From: Prorocentrum cordatum
Taxonomy: Eukaryota; Sar; Dinophyceae; Prorocentrales; Prorocentraceae
DNA: 64,000 nt
Direction of reading: 5' to 3'
Assembly (NCBI GenBank): GCA_963575745.1
Contig: CAUYUJ010004354.1
Location: 1 to 64,000 of the forward strand
The position numbers and the translations under genes were made by a program. This document shows positions 8,945 through 19,815 of this stretch, piece by piece. The notes beneath the pieces were generated by a model. That model was not told where the DNA came from. It was given only the letters and a program-made list of their open reading frames with translations, and did no database searches. How positions within the stretch are numbered: position 1 is the first letter of the stretch; each line of letters starts with the position of its first letter.

Positions 8945-10006
8945 CACCGCGCGCCCAGGGCGCACCGCGCCGCGCGGCCGCCGCCCCTGGCCGAAGGCCG
9001 CGCCTCTGCCGAGGCCCCCTTCGGGGCACCTGCGCCCCCAGATAACCTATGTCGCCAGTATCTCAATGCGCGGTCTGTGGAAGTTGCCGGCGTGTCCCCA
9101 GGAGCGGCTTTTCATCCGGAGTCGTTTCGCGACGCTCCCGGGGGCCGTGGAGGGCCCCTGAAACTCGAAAATGGCGAAGACACTCCGTCCTGATGCTTGC
9201 ACCGCGCTTGAAGGTCCGGTTGCCTGCCGACGCCCGTTCCAGACTCAAATCCACTGAAAAAAAGTGCGCGGGCCCCTCCTGGAGCCCAGCCGACCCGGCT
9301 TTTCATATCTGGTTACTTCTGGTAATGTTCGGGCCCGACAACGGCCCCTGGAGGCCGAAAGCGACGAACAACCGGAACCCTAGTTGCGAGCGCGCGGGGT
9401 TGACGACAGAGCACGCGGGTCGACAGGAAGAGGAGGGCGGAGAACGTGGGAACATACCATATTTGGGAGCTCAATCGCCGCGTCTCGTCCGCGCTGCGCA
9501 TTGCGGCTGCCAGACTGAATCGACAAACCAGCATGTTGCGGCTCGCGGCGGAGCATACATCGAATATGGCCGTTCAGCTGTCGCCAAGGCATGAATCAAG
9601 TCGGGCTGCGAACGCGGTGGCGTGCATCTGTTCGCCCACGCGAGCGCGCCTGGTTTCTGCTCGGGCGCTCCGGTTCAACAAAAAGTTTGCGCCCGTTTCG
9701 GTTGAAGTGCATCGAAACTACGGAAATCGGCCCGTGCTGGCTCCGATCCTGGCGGTGGACAGATGCAAGCACCCCCGATGTGTCCTCGGAGCGTATGTAT
9801 ATGGCCGCGAGGCCGTTGCCTTGCGGTCCGGCAAACGTTTCTGTTGCGCCTCGCCGGGCCTGCAAAGACGCGTAAGAAGTGCACGGCGGCGTTCCACGGC
9901 GCCCGATCTCGGGGGCTAGCAAAGCGGAAGGAGCAAGCTTGAGGTCAAGTTCTGGAAAGGGAAAGGAAAGAAGGCACGCCCCCCGGCTGGTCGCTCCTGG
10001 CCACCC
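8945..10006. other. Gene-free stretch with a diverged repeat copy
   Basis: No convincing gene. Bases ~9105-9390 resemble the dispersed family at 7475-8150 (a GTCGTTTCGCGACG core, CCCCTCCTGGAG, GGCCCCTGGAGGCCGAAA). The rest is unique GC-rich sequence. Confidence 0.5.
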
Positions 10007-11477
10007 TCAGGCGCCCACGGCTGCGATGGCGCCGTCCCACCACAGGTTCATGGACAGGGGGGCGGTGGCGATTTGGCCGAACTTGTTCTTCATGCTGCGG
10101 CTTGCCTCCACGCGGCTGAAAAGGTACTCCTGGTTCAGTTCGATGAGCGGCTCCGTGGCGCGCGCTGCCCACAATGTCAGGTTGAAGGGTTGCCCCATCC
10201 ACGCTGATGGTGATGGGGCGCCGGTACTGTCGCTTCTTGATCTGGTCGCCGATGCTGATGACGCTGCCTTGGATGTCGATCACGCGCGCCCCGTCGAACT
10301 GCCCCTGCAGGAACGCCGGGCCGGCCGTCACTGCTTCCGGGGGCCTGTACTCGCAGTCGAACGGCGCGGCTCCTTTTGCAGGGGAGGGGGTGGCGCGGGC
10401 GAAAGCGGGCCCCATGTCGACGGATTCATCACAAAGACAAGTTTGAACGCCCGCGGCGCTGATGGGCGGGGCGGTTGGCGTCAGCGGGTAGAAAGCCAAA
10501 CGCTGCCGGGAACCAGGAAAGCCCGCCATGAGGGTTCTGGGGTCAGTTCGTCTGATGAATTCCGTCAGCCTGGAAAAGGCCGACACGAGCGGCGTTCCCC
10601 CCCCGTCGCCCCTTCTACGCTGCACACTGGGCGTTCGACGCCCCGGACATCGAACGCCCAGTCCCACGAGGACAACCAAGCTTCCTGTTGCGTGCCTGAC
10701 AGATGCACCGAGATGGGCTGGACCGCGATGCCGGGCTGCGCGGGGAGGCGCGCCGAGGACGGGGAGATAAAGTTTAGGGAGTCGTTGCTGAAGATTTTCT
10801 CCACGGCGGCCTCGGACGCATTCCTGGGAGAGACCAAAGCAAGGCCTGGGGGCGCGGAGGCCAAACGCGCAGAGGGCATGGGCGGGGCCTAACGTGCTCC
10901 GGAAGCGTTGCTCCGGAGCACGTTTGACGGCATACGTGGAGAACTGAGTCGAACATTCTTTCCGCTGAGATCACTGAATTTCCGGATGCCAATCAGGAGG
11001 GGGCCTTATGTCCGGCGCCCCCGCCCTCCTGGGGCGGCACTTGTCTCGCAGATCTTTGGCGGGGTAGGTTTGCGATCCTTCCCAGACGATCCAAATGGAA
11101 ATCACCGTGGGCGCGCCGCGGGGGGCCGCCCCCGACGACGTCGACGCGGGGCCGACCACGCGCAGCCGGCACCTCGGCATCGCCTTCCCGTCGTAGTTCG
11201 GGCGACCCCCCTCCGCGTTCCACGGGGAGATGTCCAACACTTTGACGGTCACGGACATGGTGTGCTGCGTGAGCGTCTGCCTCTGCAGGTCGTCGACGGC
11301 GCGGGCCACTGGGGTGGACGGCGATCGCGGGCGCGCCCCGATGACCGCGCCTGGGGCGGAGGGGCGCCCGGCGAAGGCGGCGGCCCCAGGCTCGCGCGGC
11401 ACGAGGGCGGCGCTGCCCGCGAGGCGCGCGCCGGGGAAGGGCTGCGCAGACGCCGCCCAAGGAAGTTTGCGCTTCAT
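10007..11477 (-). CDS. Candidate OB-fold (RPA-like) protein, two exons, with frame breaks
   Basis: A first exon from ATG 11477 (or 11258) encodes an Ala/Pro-rich linker, then MSVTVKVLDISPWNAEGG ... TVISIWIVWEGSQTY, a beta-rich segment like an OB fold. A second exon appears to start at 10823 after a good 3' splice site (CTTTGGTCTCTCCCAG) and ends at TGA 10009-10007. It contains VIDIQGSVISIGDQIKKRQY and TISVDG ... FNLTLWAARA, reminiscent of RPA-type OB folds binding single-stranded DNA. The second exon changes frame at a G8 run (~10600) and again at a GGGG run (~10210); each break would be healed by one base, so they are either read errors or pseudogene lesions. The intervening intron holds a 30-bp palindrome. 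Function is inference. Confidence 0.4.
10893..10922. repeat. ~30 bp inverted repeat, GTGCTCCGGAA family
   Basis: Arms CGTGCTCCGG and CCGGAGCACG around a short centre. It lies in the presumed intron of the OB-fold gene candidate and is one of several dispersed copies in 10-35 kb. Confidence 0.75.
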
Positions 11478-11811
11478 CGCCCCCGCTGGCTGGCCCGCCG
11501 CCGCCGCCGGTGGGCCCGACGACGCGCGGCGCAGCTGCCCCGCGCCAACGGCGTTCGGTCGCGACGTCGGTGCACGGGCTATCGCATCAGGCTTGCCCTG
11601 GAAGGCGGGAACACGCGCTGGGCCCCTGCCGCTGGCAGCAGCGGGCTTCGGGCGCGCGTCGGCGAGCGCAGTCGCCCGCGCGGGGTCGGCGCGCTGCGCG
11701 CGAAGGCCCGCGCGCCGCGCCAAACGCTGGCGTTTCTCGCCGCATTCCTGGGAGGCCGTCGGGCGGGCCCCTGCATTGGCTGCCGCTGTGCTGGTAACTG
11801 GCGCTGTCTGG

Positions 11812-12316
11812 TCAGATGGTCGCCGTGGCCGCCAATGCCGATGACAGTTGAGCTGCAAGGGCGAAGTCTCGCTTGGCCATGGCTTCGTGCACGCGTGCCT
11901 CGAGCGCCTCTGCCGATGTTTTCAGCGTAGCCATCTCTTCGCTCAAGGCGCGCACCGCCGTCCAATCTTTGGCCTCGTACGCCAGGTGGAGGCGCGCCTC
12001 CACCTCGGGCATAGTGAGCATCTCGACAGACATGAGAGGCACACCGTCGCCTGGGGCCTCGGCCATAGCAGCGGCAGGAGCGCCCTCCGGAACCTCGTGC
12101 GCGGTCTTGTCCAGGCCCGCCGGCGTTGTCGCACCACCGACTCCATGGTCGTCCGCAGGCTCTGACGCTGCCGGTGACGGTTCGGGCGCGACTGGTCCAA
12201 AATCAGGGATGTCCTCCGCGTCTGCCTCCAGCGGCACGAGGCCCTGCAAACGCTGCCCCTGCCGAGGCACGGTTGCAACGAGGGGGGCAACAAGACCGCG
12301 CGCTGAGATGATGCTG
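11812..12316 (-). CDS. Candidate terminal exon: helical UVR-like C-terminus
   Basis: The open frame follows a strong pyrimidine tract and AG (minus-strand CTTTTTTTCCGGTTCCAG) and ends at TGA 11814-11812. The first two thirds are acidic and Pro/Ala-rich (EADAEDIPDFGPVAPEP); the end is two amphipathic helices with VEARLHLAYEAKDWTAVRA and AMAKRDFALAAQL, resembling a UVR-type helical hairpin. Whether it belongs with the exon at 12752-13064 or is a separate gene upstream of the OB-fold candidate cannot be decided from sequence alone. Confidence 0.4.
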
Positions 12317-12751
12317 CTGGAACCGGAAAAAAAGTAACTCGGGCCGGGGTTAACCTGCGGCCAGAAAGGCTGCTGCAGGAGGCAAGCCCAGCGGGGGTGG
12401 CAAATGTTTGAGACGGGGGCGCGGGGGGACGGAACAGTGAGATGAATGGGGCAAGGGGGCTCGCATGGCCTGCACGTTCTGTTGCCAGCGTTCAACGGGG
12501 TGAAAATTCTGTCGAGCGTGGATGGCGGGTGGTGCGTGCATCAGCACATCGCGTGGGCTTTGGTGAAGAATGCCCTCTATGGCGACCTCAAACGGGCGGT
12601 TCGGAGGTACGCCATCGGTGTACTTTCAATTCTGTGCGAGGCCGTGCTTCCGTGCAACCTCGCCCATGGTTGTGCGGGTTGCGGCGCGGGGCATGCCCCA
12701 ACGTTCTGCCCGGGCCCTGCGCGGGGAGCAAGCGCGGGCCCACCTCCATGA

Positions 12752-13064
12752 GAGCCCAACGCAAGTGCTTCGCGAAGATACATCTCATTGAGTCGCTCCA
12801 TCCTGGCCTGGCAAGCGAGCTGAAAACAGCTGCCTGGAGCAAGCGGCCCTCGGTGCCGGAGGTGCGCTCGCTGGTCAGCGCGCCGCGCAACAACGCCTCG
12901 TGGCGATCCTCGAGGTCGCGCTGCTTGGCCAGCATTTCCAAGTTCGCCCGCGCGCGCAGACCTGCCAAGGGAATCTGCGCCACAGAGTTCGCGAGCGCAT
13001 AAAGCATCGGGAACTCCATCCACAACGGCTGAACATCAAGGGGCGGAGTTGCGATGCGCTCCAT
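12752..13064 (-). CDS. Candidate first exon, helical protein
   Basis: Starts at ATG 13064 (MERIATPPLDVQPLWMEF) and stays protein-like through LRARANLEMLAKQRDLEDRH to ATGGAG followed by GTGGGC, a plausible splice donor at 12751. The sequence is predicted mostly helical and unlike known domains. It is on the same strand as the next two candidates, so the three may be pieces of one gene. Weak call. Confidence 0.35.
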
Positions 13065-14349
13065 TAGCGCTGCGTGGCGGCCAGGCAGGTCGGCTGCCAG
13101 GGGCCAACATTGCAAGCTCGAGCATGAGAATGCACAGCGGTGCGGCATAGATGATATGGCACATCGGAATCTGGAAGTGTTTCTTCTCTCCCCCCGGCTG
13201 CGCTCGCTTTCTCGGCGGCTGCGCATGCGGGGGGGGGGCCATAGGCAGCTGGCGCAAACGCAGTCCAAGTAGCATTTGTAGGGGGAAACCCAGCGGGGGG
13301 GAGAGCAAGAGGTCGAACAACCTCGCGCGCCGCGCCACGCAACCTGCAGGCGCGATTATCTTCGCGCCGTCTCTTCGCCGCTTCGGAAAGAAAAGGTACG
13401 CCCCAGGCCCAGGCCGTAAGCCGCGAATCGCAGCCATCATCGCCCCCTACAGGTCCTGGGCGGCTGGGGTGTCTGAGCGCGTCAGACCCGCAGAGAATCG
13501 GTGAAGCGCGCGGGTGCGATAGGTAGTTCGATGAGGCGGGGTCCCCAAACCACTCCTGGGGCCCATCCAGGGACACATTTAAACGTCGACCTGTCTCCGA
13601 CGCCCCCGCGGCCGAAAACGCCCCCAAGGGTCCACAAGAGCGAAAAACATCCTCGAAAACGAAGTGCGACAGAAAGCGCCTTCAAGCGCGCAGACGGCGC
13701 CACCCCCTGGCCGACCCAGTTGGCGACGCCGCCAAATGCCCAGTTCGACAGGACGCACCGCACCTGGCCGGTCGGCGGTTGACTGAGAAGACTCGCGACA
13801 CGCGGAAGCAGGAGGAGGGGGCGCGGGGCAGGCGGGGCAGGGAGCAGGATGGCGAAGAAGAATGGTGGCCAAGGGTTGTTCAAACATATAACCATGCTCG
13901 GAGACAGCAAGAGGTTGCCAACGAGGGCGGCTGGGAAGGCAGGCATGTTGCAGAGTGAGCGGATCGGAACAGGAGGAGGGAGGAGGGCCTGTCGCGGTCG
14001 GAGGAGGACGCGCAGAAAGAGGGAGGCGGTGAACAGAGAAAATGGAAGGCTGGGGGGATGTGGAGGGATGACAAGAAGGGGTGCTGCATGGGCACGCGCA
14101 CATGTCGCGCATGCGAACGTGGCAATTTCAGACAGCGCGCGCGACCAATGACGCAGTCGGCGTGCGATGCTCTGTCGACGAAGGCGTTGTGAGAGCAGGC
14201 TGCGGTTTGCGCGATACACGGCGTCGAGGGGGGCGGCAGTCCGCGCGCCGTTGAAAATATGGAAACGCACGCGCGTGGCATGTATGAGCTAAGTCATAAT
14301 GAAGGGGAGCAGTGGTGGCACAGCTAGGCACCTTGCAGCTGTTCGCCGT
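13065..14349. other. No gene seen
   Basis: GC-rich unique sequence with one weak resemblance (~13540-13700) to the dispersed repeat family (CTCCTGGGGCCCATCC, GGCCGAAAACG). The open frames that cross it are compositional. Confidence 0.5.
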
Positions 14350-14525
14350 GGCATCCTCCACTTCGAGGACTGCGACCGACTCCCGGACCTGACATGCGCA
14401 CAGGGAGGCAGCGACTCCTCGACGCAGCGCGCGCTGAGTCGCCGAGCGCGAACAAGGAGGCACGGTCGCGGGCGAACCGAAGACATGCATGACATCGACG
14501 CACGGACGACGGGAACGCCGCCAAC

Positions 14526-14553
14526 GTGCTCCGGAAGACGTCTTCCGGAGCAC
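14526..14553. repeat. 28 bp perfect palindrome, GTGCTCCGGAA family
   Basis: Left half GTGCTCCGGAAGAC is the exact reverse complement of the right half. Same position within the long repeat as the imperfect copy at 18466-18499. Confidence 0.85.
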
Positions 14554-14774
14554 ATTGAGGAAAGGCAGAATGCAGCGGGGGGGGGCGGGGATGCTCGCGA
14601 AAAAATACAACTGCTGAGCGGAGGGAAATACAACAGACAGAGTAACATAAATGAGTGCGAAGAGTGGGATGGAGGGAGGACACCAACGCCCCCGACCTCC
14701 CTCGGCTGGCCCCCGCCTGACCTGGAGCCCCGGGGGAGGTCTGGCGCCACGCCCCCCCCCCCCCCCCCCCATTC

Positions 14775-15298
14775 CGGGAGGGGGATGAGGAGGAGGAGGA
14801 GGAGAAGAAGGGACGGAGGAGGATCAAGGGAAGAGGAGGAGGAGGAGGAGGAGGAGGAGGAGGAGGAGGGGGAAGAAAAAGAGAAGGAGGGAGGACAAAG
14901 CGAAAGAGGAAGAGAGGAGGAGGAGGAGGAGGAGGAGGAGGAGGAGGATGGAGGTAGAAATGGAGGAGGAGGAGGAGGAAGGAGGAGGAGGAGGAGGAGG
15001 AGGGGGCGGAGAAGAGAGAAAGTGGAGAAGAGGAGGATGAGAGGAGGAGGAGGAAGAAGTTGAGAAGAGGAGGAGGGGAAAGGAGGAGGAGGTGGAGGAG
15101 GAGGAGGAGGAGGTGGAAGTGGAGGAGGAGGAGGAGGAGCAGGACGAGGAGGAGGGGAGGGGGAAGAGAAGGAAGGAAGGAAGGAGGAGGAGGAGGAGGA
15201 GGAGGAGGAGGAGGAGGACATGGAGGAGGAGGAGGTGGAGGAGGAGCGGGGTAGAGGAGCAGGGGGAAGGAGGAGGAAGAAGAGCAGGAGGAGGGGGG
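14775..15298 (+). repeat. Polypurine (GGA/GAG) tract
   Basis: More than 500 bases of almost uninterrupted purine on the plus strand, mainly GAG and GGA triplets. It lies between a C run and the GATCGATCCGTC block, and a matching tract occupies the same place in copy 2. Frames through it give poly-Glu/Gly/Arg and are not genes. Confidence 0.9.
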
Positions 15299-15510
15299 GA
15301 TCGATCCGTCTCGGGGACTGGCGCCGAAAGACGGGATTGAGGGCTCCGAGCGCGACTGTCCACGGTATTTTTCCCAACCATCCTGTGGCGCTGGCTCCTC
15401 GTTTTGAAGAGACAGCGCCCCGCGTCCCACCTCCTCTCCTCCTCCTCCCCCTCCTCGCCCTCCTCCCTCCTCTCCCTCCTTGCCTCTGCTCTCGGCACAC
15501 CCCTCACACG

Positions 15511-16240
15511 CTTCGTAGCCCCATAGGGAGCTCCACCGAAGGTCCCAGTGGCACAGCCCGCATGCGGTTCCCCCGCCCAGGGCAGCGCCTCGTAGCCCCA
15601 TAGGGAGCTCCACCGAAGGTCCCAGCGGCACAGCCCGCATGCGGCCCCCCCCCACCCAGGGCAGCGCTTCGTAGCCAGCCCCATAGGGAGCTCCACCGAA
15701 GGTCCCAGTGGCACAGCCCGCATGCGGTTCCCCCACCCAGGGCAACGTTTCGTTGCCCCATATGGGAGCTCCACCGAAGGACCCAGTGGCACAGCCCGCA
15801 TGCGGTTCCCCCACCCAGGACAGCGTTTCGTGGCCCCATAGGGAGCTCCACCGAAGGTCCCAGCGGCACAGCCCGCATGCGTTCCCCACCCAGGGCAGCG
15901 CTTCGTGGCCCCATAGGGAGCTCCACCGAAGGCCCCAGTTCGCGCAGTTTCGCATGCGCCCCCCCCCCCCCCCCCCACCCAGGGCGGCGCTTCGTGGCCC
16001 CATAGGTAGCTCCCCCGAAGGTCCCAGTGGCGCAGTTCGCATGCGTCCAGCACTGCGTTTCGTGGCCCCATAGGGAGCTCCACCGAAGGTCCCAGTGGCG
16101 CAGTTCGCACGCGTCCTCCCCACACCCAGTACAGCGTTTCGTGGCCCCATAGAGAGCTCCATCGAAGGTCCCAGTGGCGCAGTTCGCATGCGTCCCCCTC
16201 CCCACCCAGTACAGCGCTTCGTGGCCCCATTGGGCTTCCC
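15511..16240 (+). repeat. Tandem array of ~78 bp units, about 10 copies
   Basis: Each unit contains TTCGTRGCCCCATAGGGAG, CTCCACCGAAGGTCCCAG and CATGCG; starts near 15511, 15589, 15667, 15748, 15826, 15900, 15990, 16058, 16137 and 16216. Open frames across it spell the repeating peptide WDLRWSSLWG, an artefact of the array. It is absent at the same place in copy 2. Confidence 0.85.
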
Positions 16241-16680
16241 CGAATGCGATACCCACAACTGCACATGGTTGGGCCTGTCGCCAAGCTATTTTTTTTGCGG
16301 CGGCGACTGGAGGTTTTTGTCTTGTCTCGGCCTCCAGGGACACGGGGCCACGGGACCGTCAAATGACAGCTCGGGATGCGAAAAGGCGGCCCCCGGCAAG
16401 AACTGTCTGACGAGTGTCGGAGGAGTGTCGGACGAGTTCATTGCAAGGCCTGACGCGCGGAGACCACCGAACAATTGCCCTTTGGTTTTCTGGTGCTCGA
16501 ATGTGTTTATGTTGATCAAGGGTCGGACAATCATAAGTCCCAAAGCCCCGACGTCATGATTTGTCATTACGTCGACCCCTGGAGGTCTCGACCCATGTCC
16601 ATGGACCGGCCGGTCATCCTGCGTCGTTTTTTGACGGCCCCGAGGGCCGGTCAGGGTCCTCAGAGGGCGAAAATAGCCAA

Positions 16681-17334
16681 AAACCTGTTGTCATGATTTT
16701 GCCATTGCCCGAAGGGGGTCTGGGGTAGAGGAACAACCGACAAAGTCTTGTGTCGTCAAGACGCTGGGAGGTCTGAAAACTGCTGCGACGTCGCCGCAGA
16801 CACCTCGCCAGCAGCGTCGGGCCCGGCGAAAGGGGGGAATTAAAGGGGGGATGTGAGAATTATCTCACGCGGCTGACTTTCCTGGCGCCCCCTCGCGCCG
16901 GGAGGCGGCTATGCATTATGGAATGGGCCCCTCTGCGGGAACGAACCCAGACATGCGACGTGGTGATTTCGCAAGACGGCGCCCCTGGAAGTCCTGACTC
17001 TTTTCCCGGGGCCTGTTTTTCGTCCGGGGTCGTTTTTTAGCGGCCCCCAAGCCCAGCGAGGGCCCCCGGGGCCGAACATTTGAAAAAAAATGCCCGCCCC
17101 CCCACAGTTTTACGACGCGATCACGTTAGGAAAACCAGCTGCACGCCGCAGATGTCGCCCCCCCTCTTTTCTCGAGCGGCCAAGGGGGGGGCGTCGCAGA
17201 GGGGGGTGTGCCAGGTTAGGCGCGCTCGCGTCAACATCTGACATCCCCCCCCCCCCCCCCCCCCCCCCCCTTACCATGGCGCTGATGTTCTCTATCCGCG
17301 GACGCGTGTCGTAGCGGACCTGTGGCTCCGCGCA
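16681..17334. other. No gene; partial repeat copies and a C run
   Basis: Bases ~16960-17095 look like a third fragment of the dispersed repeat tail (CGTCCGGGGTCGTTTTTTAG, GGGGCCGAA). A small hairpin with GTGAGA/TCTCAC arms is at 16853-16868. A run of about 25 C lies near 17246-17270. Confidence 0.5.
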
Positions 17335-17765
17335 CGTGTGCGCAGTGGGTGGTGGTGCGCGCGCGCGCGTGCGCGTGGTTGTGGTTGTTGCGGTAGTGGT
17401 GCGTATGTGTGTGTGCGTGTGTGCGCGTGTGCTGCGGTGTGACGTGGTGTGGCGTCTTGGTGGTTTGGTGGCGGGCCAGGTGCGTACGTGCGCGATGGCG
17501 GTGGTGGTGGTGGCGGTGGTGGTGCGCGTGTGTCTGTGCGTGTGCGCGTGTGCGTGTGTGCGTGTGCATGTGTGCGCGCGTGCGTGCGTGTGTCTGCGTG
17601 CGCGCGCGTGTGATGCGGTGTGACGCGGTGTAACGTGGTGGTGGTGGGTGGGGTAGTGCGGTGGTGGTGGCGGCGCGCGGCGGTGATGCGCGTGCGTGCG
17701 CGCGTGCGTTGGTGGGTGGAAGTGGCGGTGGGTGCGCGCGCGGCGGGGCGGGGCGCGGCGCGGCG
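17335..17765. repeat. Alternating GT/GC tract, Z-DNA-prone
   Basis: About 430 bases dominated by TG, CG and GTG steps (GTGCGCGCGCGCGCGTGCG and similar). Frames give Val/Cys/Arg or His/Thr/Arg low complexity. No gene. Confidence 0.85.
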
Positions 17766-18299
17766 CGGCGGTGGCGGGCGGATGGGCGCGCGAGAAAGAG
17801 GCCCGCGCCGGGGCGAGAACGCCATCCTGAACGACGGAAGCAGAACACCGATCCGAAAATGAGGCCCACAACGCAGGCGAAAACCCAACTCCCAGGAATC
17901 ACGCGCGTAAAAAAACAGCACGCGGGGGAGGGGGGGGTCGAATACTTTCAGGCCGCCTTCGGGGGAAGAGGGATAGTAGTATTCATATTGAGTAATTGTA
18001 AATCATGACTGGCGGCATGTTCTCGGCTACAGCGGGGGGGGGGGCCGGGGCGACTCGGGGCGAAGAAGCGGCCCCGGGAGAAAGGTCAGAACTTCAGGAG
18101 GCGCCGCCCTGCAAGCAACCAGACGCCGCATGTCTGGGGGCGCATCGCCGTACATCGACGTCGTGGGAACAGTAGGTGGGATACCAAACAACGGCGGAAG
18201 CACACACGCAAATGTGCACACGCACGCGCACAAGGCTACTGGATGCGGGGCGCGGGCCCCTTGGGTCGGCCCTCTCCCGGGCGGGGGAAGCGGGCGAAT
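17766..18299. other. No gene seen
   Basis: GC-rich sequence followed by a short AT-richer patch around 17960-18010; nothing recognisable. Confidence 0.5.
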
Positions 18300-18465
18300 G
18301 CGTCTTTGACGTTGGAAACCAGGCTCCCGGGTCTGGCGGCGCACAGGGAGCAAGCGACTCGTCGACGCAGTGCGCGCTGAGTCGCCGAGAACGAACAAGG
18401 AGGTTTGGTCGCGGGCGAACCGAAGACATGCTTGACATTGACCCACGGACGACGGGCACGCCGCC

Positions 18466-18499
18466 AACGCGCTCCGGAAGACGTCTCCCGGAGCACGTT
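18466..18499. repeat. ~34 bp inverted repeat, GTGCTCCGGAA family
   Basis: Arms AACGCGCTCCGG and CCGGAGCACGTT; the homologue of the palindrome in copy 1. Confidence 0.75.
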
Positions 18500-18696
18500 T
18501 GGAAGAAAAGCAGCATGCAATGGGGCGCGCGGGGATGTCTGCGGAAAAATGCAACTGCTGAACGAGGGGAAATACAATCGACAGAGTAACATAAATGAGT
18601 ACGAAAAAGCGGAAATGTGAGAGGTCACCAACGCCCCCGACCTCCCTCGGCAGGCCTCCGCCTGACCTGGAGCCTCGGGGGAGGTCTGGCGCCGCG

Positions 18697-18734
<38 letters not shown>

Positions 18735-18751
18735 ACCCCCACCCCCACCGA

Positions 18752-19395
18752 GAGGAGGAGGAGGAGGAGGAGGAGGAGGGGAGGACGACGGCGACGAGAG
18801 GAGGAGAAAGGAGATGGAGGAGGACCAGGAGGAGGAGGAGGAGGAGGAGGAGGGATGAAAAGGAGAAGGAGGCAGGAGGACGGAGGAAGAGGAAGAGGGG
18901 AGGAGGAGGAGGAGGAGGAGGGGAGGAGGGGGGGAAATGGAGGAGGGGGGGGGGGGGAGAGGAAGAGGAGGAGGAGGAGAGGAGGAGGAGGAGAGAGGAC
19001 GGGGAGGCGGAGGTGAGGGAGGAGGTGGAGGAGGGGGAACTGGAAAAGGACGAGGAGGGGGAGGAGAAGGAGGAGAAGAAAGAAAATGGAGAAGAGCAGG
19101 ATGAGTAGGAGAAGGGGGAAGAGGAGGAGGAGGAGGAGGAGGAAACGGGGGAGGAGGTGGAGGAGGGGGTGGAGGAGGAGGAGGAGGAGGAAGATGAAGA
19201 AGGGGAGGAGGTGGAGGAGGAGGAGGAGGAGGAGGAGGAGGAGGAGGAGGAGGAGGAGGAGGAGAGGGGGGGGAGGAGGGAGGAGGGAGGAGGAGAAGGA
19301 GGAGGGGGAGGTGGGGGAGGAGGAGGAGGAGGTGGAGGAGGAGCGGGGTAGAGGAGTAGGAGGAGGAGGAGGAGGGGGAGGCGCTGGAGGAGGGG
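18752..19395 (+). repeat. Polypurine (GGA/GAG) tract of copy 2
   Basis: About 640 bases, almost all purine on the plus strand, preceded by a run of about 35 C (18699-18735). Capable of intramolecular triplex formation. No gene. Confidence 0.9.
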
Positions 19396-19815
19396 GAAGA
19401 TCGATCCGTCTCGGGGACTGGCGCCGAAAGACGGGATTGATGGCTCCGAGCGTGACTTTCCACTGTATGTCTTCCCATGTTTTTTCTTGCGGCGGCGACT
19501 GGGAGGTTTTTGTCTGGTCTCGGCCTCCAGGGGCACGGGGCCGCGGGGCCCTCAAAAGACAGCTCGGGATGCGAAAAGGCGCGGGAGGGGTGTCGGCCGA
19601 GTTTATTGCGGGGCCTGACGCGCGGAGACCACCAAACAATTGTTCTTTGGTCTTCTGGTGCTCGAACGTGTTTCTGTCGATGAAGGGTCGGGCAATCATA
19701 AGTCCCAAAGCCCCGACGCCATGATTTTTCATTGCGTCGACCCCTGGAGGTCTCGACCCATTCCCCTGGGCCGGTCGGTCATCCTGCGTCGTTTTTTGAC
19801 GGCCCCGATGGCCGG

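Larger units (their letters stand above)
14350..16680 (+). repeat. Long dispersed repeat, copy 1 (with 78-bp array inside)
   Basis: Shares with 18300-19815, in order: the CACAGGGAG/CGACGCAG block, a palindrome, CAACTGCTGA, GGGAAATACAA, ACAGAGTAACATAAATGAGT, CCTGACCTGGAGCC, a C run, a polypurine core, GATCGATCCGTCTCGGGGAC, then a tail with TTTTCTGGTGCTCGAA/CTTCTGGTGCTCGAA and GTCGTTTTTTGACGGCCCC. No coding capacity beyond low-complexity frames, so probably a non-autonomous element or segmental duplicate. This copy carries an extra tandem array at 15511-16240. Confidence 0.75.
18300..19815 (+). repeat. Long dispersed repeat, copy 2
   Basis: Collinear with copy 1 at 14350-16680 but without the 78-bp array. 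The tail around 19490-19815 is the best conserved part. Polypurine core at 18752-19395. Confidence 0.75.

Noticed and set aside
15500-16264. Repetitive protein with WDLRWSSLWG units
   Set aside because: The peptide period simply follows the 78-bp array, changes frame between units and is absent from the sister repeat copy.
14775-19395. Glu/Arg-rich or Ser/Pro/Leu-rich proteins across the polypurine tracts
   Set aside because: Low-complexity translation of simple repeats, open in several frames at once.
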